From contig JAZNGG010000018.1 in assembly GCA_045576355.1 (NCBI GenBank), forward strand, positions 1 through 22,304: 22,304 nucleotides of DNA. The letters are read 5' to 3'. A program made the position numbers and the translations under genes. The notes under the pieces are model-generated. The model saw only the letters and a list, made by a program, of their open reading frames with translations. It searched no databases and was not told the DNA's origin. Positions 7,812 to 17,600 of this stretch are shown here, in pieces (the first letter of the stretch is position 1; each line of letters begins with the position of its first letter). The DNA comes from Liminaster sp045576355 (lineage in GTDB: Bacteria > Bacteroidota > Bacteroidia > Bacteroidales > UBA3663).

Positions 7812-10800
7812 ATGTTGAAACATTCACGTCTTTTAGTACTTTTTTTGTTAACATACTGCTTAGGATCAGGAATATTATATTCCCAGTCTCCTCGTCTTTA
7901 TTCTAATCAGCAAGGTTTGGCTAATACTCGAATAGCGGAGGCTGTGTTTGATCGTCAGAATTTCCTTTGGATATGTACAGATATGGGGCTAACCCGTTTT
8001 GACGGACAGAAGTTTACGACCTATTTAGGGGAAAAAGATAACCCATGTGCTTTACAGGAGAGCCGTGTCTCTTGCTTTTATGAAGATGCCTTTGCCCGAT
8101 ATTGGGTAGGAGCCAGTGATGGCTTTTATTATTTTTGCCGCACAGAAAATCGTTTTACCTATTATCCTCTTACTGCGGATTCCTCTATGGTCAGTGTTTC
8201 TCGGATCGTAGCCCATCCTTCCTTGCCACATTGTCTTTTAGTTTCAACTTATGGTTATGGTATTTATATTTTCGATGCTCAGCAACGCAAAGTTCTTAGA
8301 GAGGAGACCGATCGTTTAGCTATGTTGCTTCCACGTCGTAATGTTCCGAAGTTGATGACAGATAGCCGTCACAATCTGTGGTCCATTTTTCAGGAGGGAA
8401 TGCAAGTGGTCAATCTTGATACTTTGGATGTAGTCTCTTTTAAGGGCGATCCTCGCATTTTGTCTTTACTATCCGAGACTATCATACACTCAGTCTATGA
8501 AGATCTTAATCGAGAAGCAGTCTATTTGGGTACGATGCAAAATGGTATCCTCTATTGTGATCTGCGCACAATGGAGATAGCTCCCTTGCCTGGGAATGAA
8601 CAGTTACAAGGTTTAGACATTATGTCGTTAAGAAATGATCTTGATGGAAATTTGCTTATCGGTACAGAAAACAAAGGTCTATATCTTTATGACTTTGCTA
8701 CTGAGAAACTCTCTCGTCTCAGTTTCCGAAATTGTCCGGTCGATCTCAATCACAGTAAGATTCATGGCATTGTTTTCGATGATCAGCGTAATATGTGGTT
8801 GTCTCTCTATCAGAAGGGAATGTTGGTAGTCCCTTATCAGGATAAGATATTTAATTTCTCGCCGATTTCCATGAATAATGATGACCAGAATTTGGGCTTT
8901 GTAAGTAGTTTTGCAGCGTTAAGTGACGGGACTCGACTTTATGGCATCGATGGAGGCGGTTTGTTAGTACGTAAACCGAATGGGACTAAGAGACTTTATT
9001 CGTCTGAGACCGGAGATTTACCTGTTAATAATGTTTTGGCTTTGGCTCGTGATGGTCGCGATGTTGCCTATATCGGTACATATAATTATGGCATTTTCCG
9101 CCTGCGTAATGGTAAGGTCGAACGTGTACCCGGACTTGAACTATTGGAGCGTGGGCGCATTATGAGTCTTTCTTATGATCCTTTAAGCCATATATTATAT
9201 ATAGGAACTTCCGGCTCCGGAGTCTATGGATACAACGTTCAAACTAATCATTTGGTGGCATACGAGGAGGAAAGTTATAATAAATGGATCACTTGTGTTC
9301 TTGCTGATTCGCAAAAACGGCTTTGGATCGGGACCGAGGAAGGTGCGTACTATATGGATCTCCGTGATGGTAAATTTTGTCAGATACCATTTGCAGATGA
9401 TACACAATTGCATATTTGGGGCTTTGAGGAGTATGATGATCGGATTTGGCTCGCTACAGACAAAGGGTTGGCATATTATGAAGATCTCTCTAATCAAATC
9501 TTTATTGTGGAGAATCCTAATGCCCGCCCTGGAGAGGCTTTTTTAGCATTGAAGAAAGGGGATGATAATCGGCTTTGGTGTACTTCTAATTATGGGCTTT
9601 CGTCGTTTGATGCTTCTCGGCAGAGTTTTGTCAATTACTCTTCCAACGAACTCTCCTTGGTCGGTAGTTTTGGTGCCAAGTCTGTAATGAAATGGAGTGA
9701 TGGCTCTTTGTCTTTTGGAGGTGATAATGGTGTTTTGTCCTTTGATCCTCGCATTGTGCATGTAGAGAAACGTCCTCTCAAAGAGATCTTTTTCACACGT
9801 CTGTGGATCAATAATGTCCTGACAGACTATAATCCTTTGGCCGAAGACAATGTATTGGATGCATCTTTGTGGCATGCCAAACGGATGACTTTACCCTCAG
9901 AGGTTAATTCTTTCTCCATCAGTTTTGCAGTTCAAGAGTATGGTAATCCCTCTTCCATCACCTACGCTTATCGTTTGGAAGGTTATGAAGATATGTGGCA
10001 TGAGGCGCATGGGACTGATGTCAGTGCCAACTACAGCAATCTCCCATGGGGGAAATATAAATTTCAGGTCAGAGCGTCCACCAGTCAGAATGTCAATGCT
10101 GCTACATTTAAGGAGATGGAGGTTCATATCCTGACCCCGTGGTATGCCCAGTGGTGGGCATGGTTGCTTTATAGCCTTTCATTTACCGCACTTGCGCTCT
10201 ATCTGGCTTCTGTCCTCCGGCTTCGCGCACGTCAACGCAGAATAGAAAAACACATTGAGCAGAATCGCCAGCTCAATGAGGCGAAACTGCGCCTCTTTAC
10301 CAGCATCAGCCATGAGATCAAGACACCTCTCACATTGATCATGTCTCCGCTGCGTAAGTTGCTCGATATGAAGCGACAGGATACGCAGGCTTTGCAGTCG
10401 GTCTATGAGTTGATGTATCGCAATGCTTCCCGTATTTTGATGTTGGTCAATCAGCAGATGGATGTTCGTAAGATTGACAATGGTCAGTTGAGGCTACACA
10501 TGGAGGAACTCCCTCTCTCGACTTTCTTGTCAGATATTATGCAATATTTTAATAACGTTGCTTCCGGTCATGACATCCGTTTTACTCTGTCCATGCCTGA
10601 GGGAAATAACGACCTCTGTGTCTGGGGCGATCCCAATCAGTTGGATAAAGTCTTTTTCAATCTTCTCTCCAATGCCTTTAAGTTTACGCACGATCGGGGA
10701 GAGGTCTCTATTTCTGTCAGGACATTGGCTTCTCCTCTCCGCATGGAAGGGGTGAGTCACTGTGTTGAGATTTCTGTTTTCAATAGTGGAACCCTCTTGG

Positions 10801-11960
10801 ATGAGAAGGATCGTCTCCACGTCTTCGAACGTTTTTATCAGGGTAAAAACAGTTCGGAGAAGATGGGATCCGGCATAGGCCTTAACCTAGCATACGAACT
10901 CACAGAGTTACATCATGGCAAACTCACCGTAGATAATGTTGAGGATCGAGGAGTCTGCTTTACCGTGCTGCTTCCTTTAGGCTCCCGACATCTTAAACCC
11001 GAAGAGATTGCCCCACATAAAGAGCCTCAAAACGAGGTGGTGGATGACTCTTTGAGACAGGAATTGATGCCGGATCTTTACAACTCTCGGACAGCAGAGG
11101 TCGAAGAGACATTCGAATTATCTTCTGACGATGACTCCGAGTCTCAGGAAACAAACGATAAGAAAAGTATTACTATCCTCTTTGTCGATGATGATAAGGC
11201 TCTGACCCAATATATCAAGAGTGAGTTGGAAGATTATAATGTAGTGACAGCATCGAGTGGAAATGAGGCGTGGGGTCAACTCCTGGTGGTTGCACCTCAG
11301 GTGGTCGTGACAGATATTGTTATGCCCGATGGCGATGGATATGAGTTGTGTAGCCGTATCAAGCGTAATTCGGAGACCAATAACATCCCGGTCATTGTCC
11401 TTACCTCTGAGACCGGAGACGAGTCCAAAGAGGAGGCTATGCGGTGTGAGGCAGATCGTTTCCTGAATAAACCTGTAAATATCACGTTGCTGCGCGGAGC
11501 CATCGAGCAGAGTTTGAAAGTGCGTAAAAACATTGTTCGAAAGATGAGACGTGTCGATATGGGCTATGATTATTCTCATGTCAAGATGACTTCTGCTGAT
11601 AGTAAATTGGTGCAAAGAGTCGTGACGAGTATTCAGGAACATATCGGTAACTCCGAATATAATGTTGAGGAACTCAGCCGCGATGTCGGTATGAGCCGAG
11701 TGCACCTCAATCGTCGCCTGAAAGAATTGCTTGGTACCTCACCAAGCGGATTGATTAAGTCTGTCCGTTTGAAGCAAGCCGCTTATTTGCTGGTCAATAA
11801 CGATGTGACTGTAGCTGAGGTGGCATATTGTGTCGGATTTAGCAGCCCATCTTATTTCACTAGTAACTTTACTTCTTATTTCGGCATGACACCTAAAGCC
11901 TTTGTCTCTGCTTATTTGGCCAATCCGGATGATGAGAAACTGAAAAAGCTATTGGAATAG
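7812..11960 (+). CDS. Hybrid two-component system sensor/regulator (periplasmic propeller, kinase, receiver, AraC DNA-binding)
   Basis: I use the ATG at 7812 (1382 aa) rather than the in-frame TTG at 7800: it leaves a normal signal peptide (about 1-24) and keeps the promoter distance equal to that of GH98. Residues about 25-690 carry propeller repeats of the Reg_prop kind (L-W-I-G-T-x-x-G-L-x-x-Y-D, at least eight copies). About 698-773 is a Y_Y_Y domain and 777-801 a single membrane helix. The kinase has S-H-E-I-K-T-P with His834, N-box F-N-L-L-S-N-A-F-K-F-T, and G-S-G-I-G-L. The receiver (about 1118-1235) has the D-D-D triad, phospho-acceptor Asp1168 and Lys in N-K-P. An AraC helix-turn-helix pair follows (about 1265-1372). 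Known role: such one-protein systems in Bacteroidetes bind an oligosaccharide in the periplasm and turn on the adjacent glycan-degradation genes; targets here are inferred to be the flanking enzymes. Odd point: the ATP-binding G1 box has Asn991 (F-N-S-G) in place of the usual Asp. Confidence 0.95.
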   Translation: MLKHSRLLVLFLLTYCLGSGILYSQSPRLYSNQQGLANTRIAEAVFDRQNFLWICTDMGLTRFDGQKFTTYLGEKDNPCALQESRVSCFYEDAFARYWVGASDGFYYFCRTENRFTYYPLTADSSMVSVSRIVAHPSLPHCLLVSTYGYGIYIFDAQQRKVLREETDRLAMLLPRRNVPKLMTDSRHNLWSIFQEGMQVVNLDTLDVVSFKGDPRILSLLSETIIHSVYEDLNREAVYLGTMQNGILYCDLRTMEIAPLPGNEQLQGLDIMSLRNDLDGNLLIGTENKGLYLYDFATEKLSRLSFRNCPVDLNHSKIHGIVFDDQRNMWLSLYQKGMLVVPYQDKIFNFSPISMNNDDQNLGFVSSFAALSDGTRLYGIDGGGLLVRKPNGTKRLYSSETGDLPVNNVLALARDGRDVAYIGTYNYGIFRLRNGKVERVPGLELLERGRIMSLSYDPLSHILYIGTSGSGVYGYNVQTNHLVAYEEESYNKWITCVLADSQKRLWIGTEEGAYYMDLRDGKFCQIPFADDTQLHIWGFEEYDDRIWLATDKGLAYYEDLSNQIFIVENPNARPGEAFLALKKGDDNRLWCTSNYGLSSFDASRQSFVNYSSNELSLVGSFGAKSVMKWSDGSLSFGGDNGVLSFDPRIVHVEKRPLKEIFFTRLWINNVLTDYNPLAEDNVLDASLWHAKRMTLPSEVNSFSISFAVQEYGNPSSITYAYRLEGYEDMWHEAHGTDVSANYSNLPWGKYKFQVRASTSQNVNAATFKEMEVHILTPWYAQWWAWLLYSLSFTALALYLASVLRLRARQRRIEKHIEQNRQLNEAKLRLFTSISHEIKTPLTLIMSPLRKLLDMKRQDTQALQSVYELMYRNASRILMLVNQQMDVRKIDNGQLRLHMEELPLSTFLSDIMQYFNNVASGHDIRFTLSMPEGNNDLCVWGDPNQLDKVFFNLLSNAFKFTHDRGEVSISVRTLASPLRMEGVSHCVEISVFNSGTLLDEKDRLHVFERFYQGKNSSEKMGSGIGLNLAYELTELHHGKLTVDNVEDRGVCFTVLLPLGSRHLKPEEIAPHKEPQNEVVDDSLRQELMPDLYNSRTAEVEETFELSSDDDSESQETNDKKSITILFVDDDKALTQYIKSELEDYNVVTASSGNEAWGQLLVVAPQVVVTDIVMPDGDGYELCSRIKRNSETNNIPVIVLTSETGDESKEEAMRCEADRFLNKPVNITLLRGAIEQSLKVRKNIVRKMRRVDMGYDYSHVKMTSADSKLVQRVVTSIQEHIGNSEYNVEELSRDVGMSRVHLNRRLKELLGTSPSGLIKSVRLKQAAYLLVNNDVTVAEVAYCVGFSSPSYFTSNFTSYFGMTPKAFVSAYLANPDDEKLKKLLE

Positions 11961-12000
11961 TATGATTTTGTAGAGCCTCTTTTTCTGGCACATTTTGCAC

Positions 12001-12032
12001 GAATGTCTTCTGAATCTTGCGGGAAGACATTC
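12001..12032 (+). other. Perfect 10-bp stem-loop downstream of the sensor-regulator
   Basis: GAATGTCTTC at 12001-12010 and GAAGACATTC at 12023-12032, 12-nt loop. No T tract follows, so it is not a classic terminator; it may protect the mRNA 3' end or act with the terminator 26 nt further on. Confidence 0.5.
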
Positions 12033-12057
12033 CGAAAAGTTCAGGAAGGGAAATTAT

Positions 12058-12093
12058 AAAAAGTTGCGTCAAAATATTATGGCGCAACTTTTT
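12058..12093. terminator. Bidirectional intrinsic terminator between convergent genes
   Basis: AAAAAGTTGCG at 12058-12068 pairs with CGCAACTTTTT at 12083-12093 (11 bp, 14-nt loop). It has T-rich tails in both directions. It serves the plus-strand sensor-regulator ending at 11960 and the minus-strand esterase ending at 12140. Confidence 0.85.
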
Positions 12094-12139
12094 ATTTATT
12101 GAGTATGTTTGGTGCATTATATCGCAGCATTACACCTCC

Positions 12140-14047
12140 TTATGGAGCAGTGCTGAATGGAGCAGCAGGGAGCCCGTTGACTCCATAAAGGCTTAGGATC
12201 GGGTTGTCATCCCATGCGTAGCGGACGGTGCGAGGATCTTTTACTTTAGGACTGGAGACAATGACCCGGTTGCCCTCGGTGTAGGCTTCTGCCCAAACAA
12301 ATTTGCCATCTGCACCGGCTATGCTGAATCCTTTGAGGGCTTGGGAGGGAGCTAATTGGTCTGTCCCTTTTCTAAATGAGATGATCACTTTGTCGCCTTC
12401 GATCGAACAACTTTCATAGGCAGGGCCCTCACTTGGGGTCTTGTGTTCATTCAGATAGAGCTTTTGAGCTTGTAGGGCGACGCGGTGCGCCAGATCTTTT
12501 TTGTTGAGCGGATGGATGTCGTTCCACTCTCCGAGTCCAATGGCTGTTGCCAGTGCAGCGTTGGGGATGGAGAGAGATGCTTTTCGCTGTGCTTCTCGGA
12601 GGGCTGCCCAGTTACTTTCCACCGGTTGTTGATGCTGCTGCATGTAGTTGGCAAGCTGCACAATGATCAAAGGTTTCTCACCCCACATACTGCGCCAATC
12701 TGCAGCTAAGGTCTCTAAAAGTGGAAGGTATTTTTTCGGATTGCCGGTGTTGGATTCTCCTTGATACCACACCATACCAGCAATTTTGCAATTCTTCAGT
12801 GGTGCAATCATGCCATTATAATATCCGGTAGCGAGATCGGCAAAGCCCCGCACTCCCGGTTGTGCCGGCATCATTGTGCCTCGTTTCATTTTATAGGTCC
12901 CTTCTAAAGAAATTTCCTCTTCTCCGATGATGATTTTGTAAGGTTTATCCTTGACAAATTTTGTCGGATTGCCCCCGGTCTTCAGACGGATGCAGAGTGT
13001 GTTTTCTCCTGCTTTGAGTAGCCCTGCTCTGACGCGGTATTTTCGAGGAGGATATTGATAATAGGTTACACCTACCTTTTCTCCATTGATAAATGCTTCA
13101 TCAGCATCGATTAAACACCCGAGCCGCAATAGAGCCTCTTTGCCGGCGGCAGTCTCCGGGACCTCAAATTTCTTCCTGAACCATAATGTGCCGCGCCATG
13201 CTTTGCCGTGCGTTTGTCCGATATTATAATCGTATGGGTGTATGGTCTCCCAGTCGCTGTCATCAGTCTCCGGCCGCATCCAGCCCTCTTTCAGTCCCGG
13301 ATCCTGTTCATCTTGTGATTTACTATATTGTTTCTGTATTGCGGCATTGAGTGCATTACATCTCTCCATATATCCGTCGGTCAGACAGAAATCTAGTTCC
13401 TCAATATCTTTGGGGAATTTCTCTTGCATCGCTTTTCGGCTGATCCATGCCTCGATGACCGAGCCTCCCTGACTCGCATTGATGATCCCCTGAGGGACAC
13501 CGGTCTTTTCATACATTTCACGAGCGAAAAAGTAACTGATAGCAGACCAGTGCCCGGTGTTTTCCGGTTTCAGCGCTTCCCACTTTTCTGTTCCGCTGAG
13601 ATCCTCTTGAGGTCCCTCCGGGATGTGGCGTGTCGCGATTTGTATGAGGTGTATTTTGGGGTTGCTGTAGGCATCGGTCTCTGCCTTGTAGAGGTCTTCC
13701 ACGCGACTGATCATCAGATCTACGTTAGACTGCCCGGAGGTGACCCAAACATCTCCGACATAGACGTCATTGAGCGTATGTTCTCCGATTGTCAATGTGT
13801 AGGGTCCTCCGGCTTTGTGCGGAGGGAGGGCGATGCGCCAATTCCCTTGAGCATCGGCTTGTGTCTTGTAGCTTTTTCGCTGCAGTTTGACCGGGACTAT
13901 CTCCTGCGGAGCGGCATTACCCCATAGGACGATGCTGTCATTTCTTTGTACTACCATGCCGTCCGAAAGGATGTGTGGTAATCGGACTTCAGCTTGCAGG
14001 TTGATCAACGATGAGGCTGCAAGAAGAGTTAAAAAAAAGTGCTTCAT
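12140..14047 (-). CDS. SGNH-fold O-acetylesterase (SASA / 'sialate O-acetylesterase' family)
   Basis: A 635-residue protein with a signal peptide (cut expected after about residue 19, LQA). Family motifs are complete: S-G-Q-S-N with nucleophile Ser107, Q-G-G-S-V-I-E-A-W around 195-205, W-Y-Q-G-E-S-N around 430, and N-D-I-H-P with Asp510 and His512 as the rest of the triad. An N-terminal beta domain precedes it, and a jelly-roll-like insert (about 275-360, W-F-R-K-K-F to T-L-C-I-R-L) interrupts the SGNH fold, as in other long members. Family knowledge: these hydrolyse acetyl esters on sugars. The 'sialate' name comes from animal members, while related Bacteroidetes enzymes act on acetylated plant glycans. 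In this setting deacetylation of xylan or pectin is the better inference. It is probably periplasmic, as it lacks the C-terminal tail seen on the GH98 and pectinesterase proteins. It converges with the sensor-regulator and diverges from GH98. Confidence 0.9.
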   Translation of the reverse strand: MKHFFLTLLAASSLINLQAEVRLPHILSDGMVVQRNDSIVLWGNAAPQEIVPVKLQRKSYKTQADAQGNWRIALPPHKAGGPYTLTIGEHTLNDVYVGDVWVTSGQSNVDLMISRVEDLYKAETDAYSNPKIHLIQIATRHIPEGPQEDLSGTEKWEALKPENTGHWSAISYFFAREMYEKTGVPQGIINASQGGSVIEAWISRKAMQEKFPKDIEELDFCLTDGYMERCNALNAAIQKQYSKSQDEQDPGLKEGWMRPETDDSDWETIHPYDYNIGQTHGKAWRGTLWFRKKFEVPETAAGKEALLRLGCLIDADEAFINGEKVGVTYYQYPPRKYRVRAGLLKAGENTLCIRLKTGGNPTKFVKDKPYKIIIGEEEISLEGTYKMKRGTMMPAQPGVRGFADLATGYYNGMIAPLKNCKIAGMVWYQGESNTGNPKKYLPLLETLAADWRSMWGEKPLIIVQLANYMQQHQQPVESNWAALREAQRKASLSIPNAALATAIGLGEWNDIHPLNKKDLAHRVALQAQKLYLNEHKTPSEGPAYESCSIEGDKVIISFRKGTDQLAPSQALKGFSIAGADGKFVWAEAYTEGNRVIVSSPKVKDPRTVRYAWDDNPILSLYGVNGLPAAPFSTAP

Positions 14048-14166
14048 AGTGTTATCGTATATATATAAAGTGCAATATTAGTCCCTTATGTTTCAATGGG
14101 GGAGGAGAGTCTGCATTCCTACTCAGCGAAAGTTGTTTTATGCCGGAAAATCTCCCTTTGTGCAAG

Positions 14167-14174
14167 CAAATTTA
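14167..14174 (-). promoter_or_regulatory. -7 promoter element for the acetylesterase
   Basis: Top strand CAAATTTA reads TAAATTTG on the minus strand, matching TAnnTTTG. It predicts a leader of about 110 nt to the ATG at 14047. No clear -33 element. Confidence 0.5.
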
Positions 14175-14257
14175 GATAAAAATGTCTGAAATACGGCATA
14201 ATGGGGCAACTTCTCTATGCTATGTTACTATTTTAATAGATTTGGTATCTTTTTTCT

Positions 14258-14288
14258 CTTGCCAGCGAGATATATTCCTCTATCTTTG
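14258..14288 (+). promoter_or_regulatory. Promoter of the small RNA candidate
   Basis: CTTG at 14258-14261 (consensus TTTG), then a 19-nt spacer, then TATCTTTG at 14281-14288 (consensus TAnnTTTG). Together with the pair at 21207-21236, one of two -33/-7 pairs in the window with near-consensus spacing. Start of transcription expected near 14294. Confidence 0.6.
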
Positions 14289-14293
14289 CCCTC

Positions 14294-14452
14294 GTCAAAA
14301 GTTATGTGGGATGATAGGGAGTGACGCCCCTCATGAGATTTATTTAAACCTATTTTTCTTGAAATTTTTATAAGTGTTTAATTGCTTTAAGTTATTCTTT
14401 TCAGATTTAAGGTTATCCGGTCTGCCATGTGAATGGCGGACCGATTTTTTTC
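14294..14452 (+). ncRNA. Candidate small RNA of about 160 nt (no family recognised)
   Basis: Bounded by a good Bacteroidetes-type promoter and a strong intrinsic terminator on the same strand, with no coding gene between. The 5' part can fold through ATGA/TCAT and GGG/CCC (about 14310-14335), the middle is A/U-rich and probably single-stranded, and the 3' end is the terminator hairpin. That layout fits a regulatory small RNA. Alternatives: a prematurely terminated leader of GH98 (which also has its own -7 element further on), or a short peptide mRNA. I do not recognise a 6S, tmRNA or riboswitch pattern. Start is estimated to within a few bases. Confidence 0.5.
14418..14451 (+). terminator. 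Intrinsic terminator of the small RNA candidate
   Basis: CGGTCTGCCAT at 14418-14428 and ATGGCGGACCG at 14433-14443 form an 11-bp stem (one U-G pair) with a GTGA tetraloop, followed by seven T at 14445-14451. It has no upstream plus-strand gene to serve other than the small RNA, since the gene before it runs the other way. Confidence 0.88.
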
Positions 14453-14570
14453 TCTTAGCTTGGACAACAAACTGCCTCAAAGCGGTTACAGATGTGGCTA
14501 AGATGGGGGTAATGACTTGTATTTTATAATAAATGTAACATATTTCTACCCAAAACACCTTTTTTATTTT

Positions 14571-14578
14571 TAATTTTG
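14571..14578 (+). promoter_or_regulatory. -7 promoter element for GH98
   Basis: TAATTTTG, followed by CA, identical to the element before the sensor-regulator gene. It lies 49 nt before the ATG at 14620. No clear -33 TTTG. Confidence 0.58.
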
Positions 14579-14619
14579 CACCAAAAATAAAGTTAAATAT
14601 CGAAATACACTGTAAAAAT

Positions 14620-17600
14620 ATGACTAGTACTCTTCTGAATGCTGTGAAAAGATTGCAAATCAGTTGCGGAAAAAGTTTTCTTCTGCTCTTTGCATTGTTA
14701 TTTACCGGACTTTTCCCCAATCCATCTTGGGCGGCTGAAGATCCTTATGCCGGGATTCCTGCTGCTCCGATGCGTCGCCCCATCTCTCCGGAGTCTCCGA
14801 TGTGGTTGATCCATATTGATACCTGGAACTGGGCAGACCCGCAAAAGATCATTGATCTTATCCCGGATGATATCAAACCTTATGCAGTGATGAACATCTC
14901 GCTCTCCATCAGTCATAATGAGGAGACCGGAGAGTTTAATATTGCTCCGGATGGTTATGAGATCGCCAAGTCTTGGCTACGTGTCTGTGCCGAAAATCGC
15001 ATGTGGGCGATGGTGCAATGTGCGAGTGGAGGATTCAGCCATTTCTCAGAGTATGATCTGAGCGTCTATGAGGAGTTTTATCAGGACTATCCCAACTTTG
15101 TCGGTTGGAATTTTGCTGAGCAATTCTGGGGTTTTGATGACAAATTCTCCTGCTCATGGCTGGAGCGTATGAATCTTTTTGCCCAATTGATGAAGATGGC
15201 TCATCGCTATGGTGGTTATCTGACTGTAAGTTGGTGTAGTGCCTATTGGGGTGCATCGCTCAATCCGATAGCCATGATGAAGCGTTGCCCTGAGTTTGCA
15301 GCCGCTTGCAAGGCTTGTCCGGAGCATTTCATCCTCTGTGAGAAGTTTACTATGTCCTCCTGTTTCCATGAGATCGAGAGCACTTGTCTTGGTACCTGGC
15401 TCTCCGGTTACTCAGGACATTATGGCATCCGTTTTGATGATTGCGGATGGAACGAGTCATTTGGTACGCCATTTCCGGAGGCTGCCGGAGCCATCCCGGT
15501 TCTCTCTCATGTGATGTTGACGGGCGAGACGGTGATTGATGGTCCGGAGTTGATCTGGCGACACGATTTCCAGGAACTCTCTACGGTCAGAACACCCGAT
15601 GGTTATACCGCGCGCCGCTGGGGTCGTTTCCCTGAGTTTGAGAATATTTCGATCGATATCTTCCGTAAGATCCTTGATGGATCTATCCGTATTATGGATC
15701 GTAAGGAGGTGATTGACTACTCTAAGGTGGTGATTGTTCAAGATGTAAAGACCGGTGATGCAGTTAAGGACTATATGACTCCTGAAAATCTCTTTAAGGG
15801 ACTCTATCAGAAAGACGATGATGGGGAGTGGCTGAACAATATCACCTGGATGAAAAAGACCGGACGTTATCCGGCTATCCCTGCGGCATATACGCTTGCC
15901 GACTCTCTGGCGCAGACTTTCGAGGTGCAGGTCAAGGCATCGCAATATTCCAAGCGTTGGCCTAATATACAGTCCAAGGTCAATGAGTTTAATAACTTGT
16001 TCCCCGAAGAATACACCGGAGACATCTATGCTTCACGTGTTGAGAATGCTTGGGTCTTCTATAATCCCAATATCAAGGATTATTTTGCCACAGGTGTAGT
16101 TCCTTTCCAGTATAATACATGTGATCGCCTCCGTTTGGCCCTCAATCAGTATTCACTGGTTCAGATGAGAGAAAATGAAAAGGATCTCAGTCTCTATTTG
16201 ACCAACTATCGTAACGATGACACATCTCTCCGAGCCGATACATTATATATATATGGAGCCGAAGAGAAGCCTACCTATACTTATAAGGATCGTGCTTCCC
16301 ATCAGCCGACACAGGTCTCTGAGGATTGGAATGCGGGAGTCTATCGTCTGGTCGTGAAGCATCATGGCCCGGTCGATCTTTCCATCGCTTGCCATGGTTC
16401 TGCCCAGGGCCGTCGTCCGATGACAGGTGTGACCCCCTCTCAGATTACCCGGCCTCAGGCTCCTTCTGTCTATTGTGGACCACGTCAGCGAGAGCTGGAA
16501 TGTTTCGATTATAAGAACATCGATCGTTGCTGGACCAATGGTGTTTCGTCTTCTATCAAAGGTTACACCGGACAGGGCTTTGTCTCTGTTGGTAAGGCTG
16601 CCGGAGTCGGTTTGCGCGATTCTGTCTCAGTCAATAAGACCGGATTCTATCAGCTCAAGTTGCGCTATTATGCACCGAATGGAGCAGTACAAAACCTCTC
16701 CCTTAATGTCAATGGTTCTCGTGTAACTACGATGAACCTCTCCAAGTCCAAAACCGGAGAGACTTGGAAGACATTCAGTCGTAAAATCAAACTGAATGCC
16801 GGTATGAACGAAATTACCTTTGCCACTACCAAGGCCGGTACCAATAACCTCTATTTGGATAACATCGTTATCGCGGCCTCCGATGGAGACATCTATAACT
16901 TTACAGGCGATAAGGCTGGCGATGCTTCAGCCATTTCCCGCCCTGAAATGATTACTCTCCGAAGCGGAAGTCTGGGTGTCGAGAAGGTGGCTGATGAGAC
17001 TGTGGGCGTCAGCGATAACATGCTTTGCCCCTATACGGATGAGGCTCTTCCGGGGGTGGCAGATCTTGATCTTTTCCCGATCGATGCGACAGATTATGTC
17101 ATAGGATGGCGTACTGTTTTTGCCTCAGATAATGCCTCAGTCGGACTTTTGATGCGTGCCGGAGCCGAGGTAGATGAGAAGAGTGGCAGAAAGTGTGGTT
17201 ATCTGATGAATGCCCGTCGTACAGCAGATGGCAAACTCGAGATCGGCCTATATCACTCTTCTGCCGAGGGGATTGTTCCCATGGGAGCCACTTATACTTC
17301 CTCTTTCACGCTCAAGGATGCAGCTTCTGTTTGGTGCCGTGCTTTTGCTTATGGTGACAGCCTCTGGATGGAGTGTTCGCAAGACAGCATGACTTGGGAA
17401 GGTGGTCTCCAGACTGCATGGATTGATAAGACCTATCGACGTGGAGCCACTCAGTGGATCTGGGGACATAATGGAGAGACTACCGGTTGGTATGCAGATA
17501 ATATCATCCTCCTCCAACCTCGTCTCGCTGTTAATCATACCTCACTTACCGGCCTTCAGAATTTTTATGGCAGTGCTGAAAGTGGAGATGTGCAGGAATT

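Larger units (their letters stand above)
14048..14619. other. Divergent intergenic region with embedded small RNA candidate
   Basis: 572 nt. Minus-strand -7 element for the esterase at 14167-14174, a complete plus-strand transcription unit (promoter 14258-14288, terminator 14418-14451), then the -7 element for GH98 at 14571-14578. A 63-codon ORF at 14182-14373 starts upstream of the small promoter and shows no protein features. Nothing else is recognised. Confidence 0.6.

Noticed and set aside
11118..11705. 195-codon minus-strand ORF opposite the receiver and AraC region
   Set aside because: The plus-strand frame has intact receiver and DNA-binding motifs; the antisense product shows none. 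Likewise 19466-20029 opposite GH43 and 15457-15945 opposite GH98.
14182..14373. 63-codon plus-strand ORF ahead of GH98
   Set aside because: It begins about 100 nt upstream of the small promoter's start site and its product looks random; the promoter/terminator pair explains the region better as an RNA gene.
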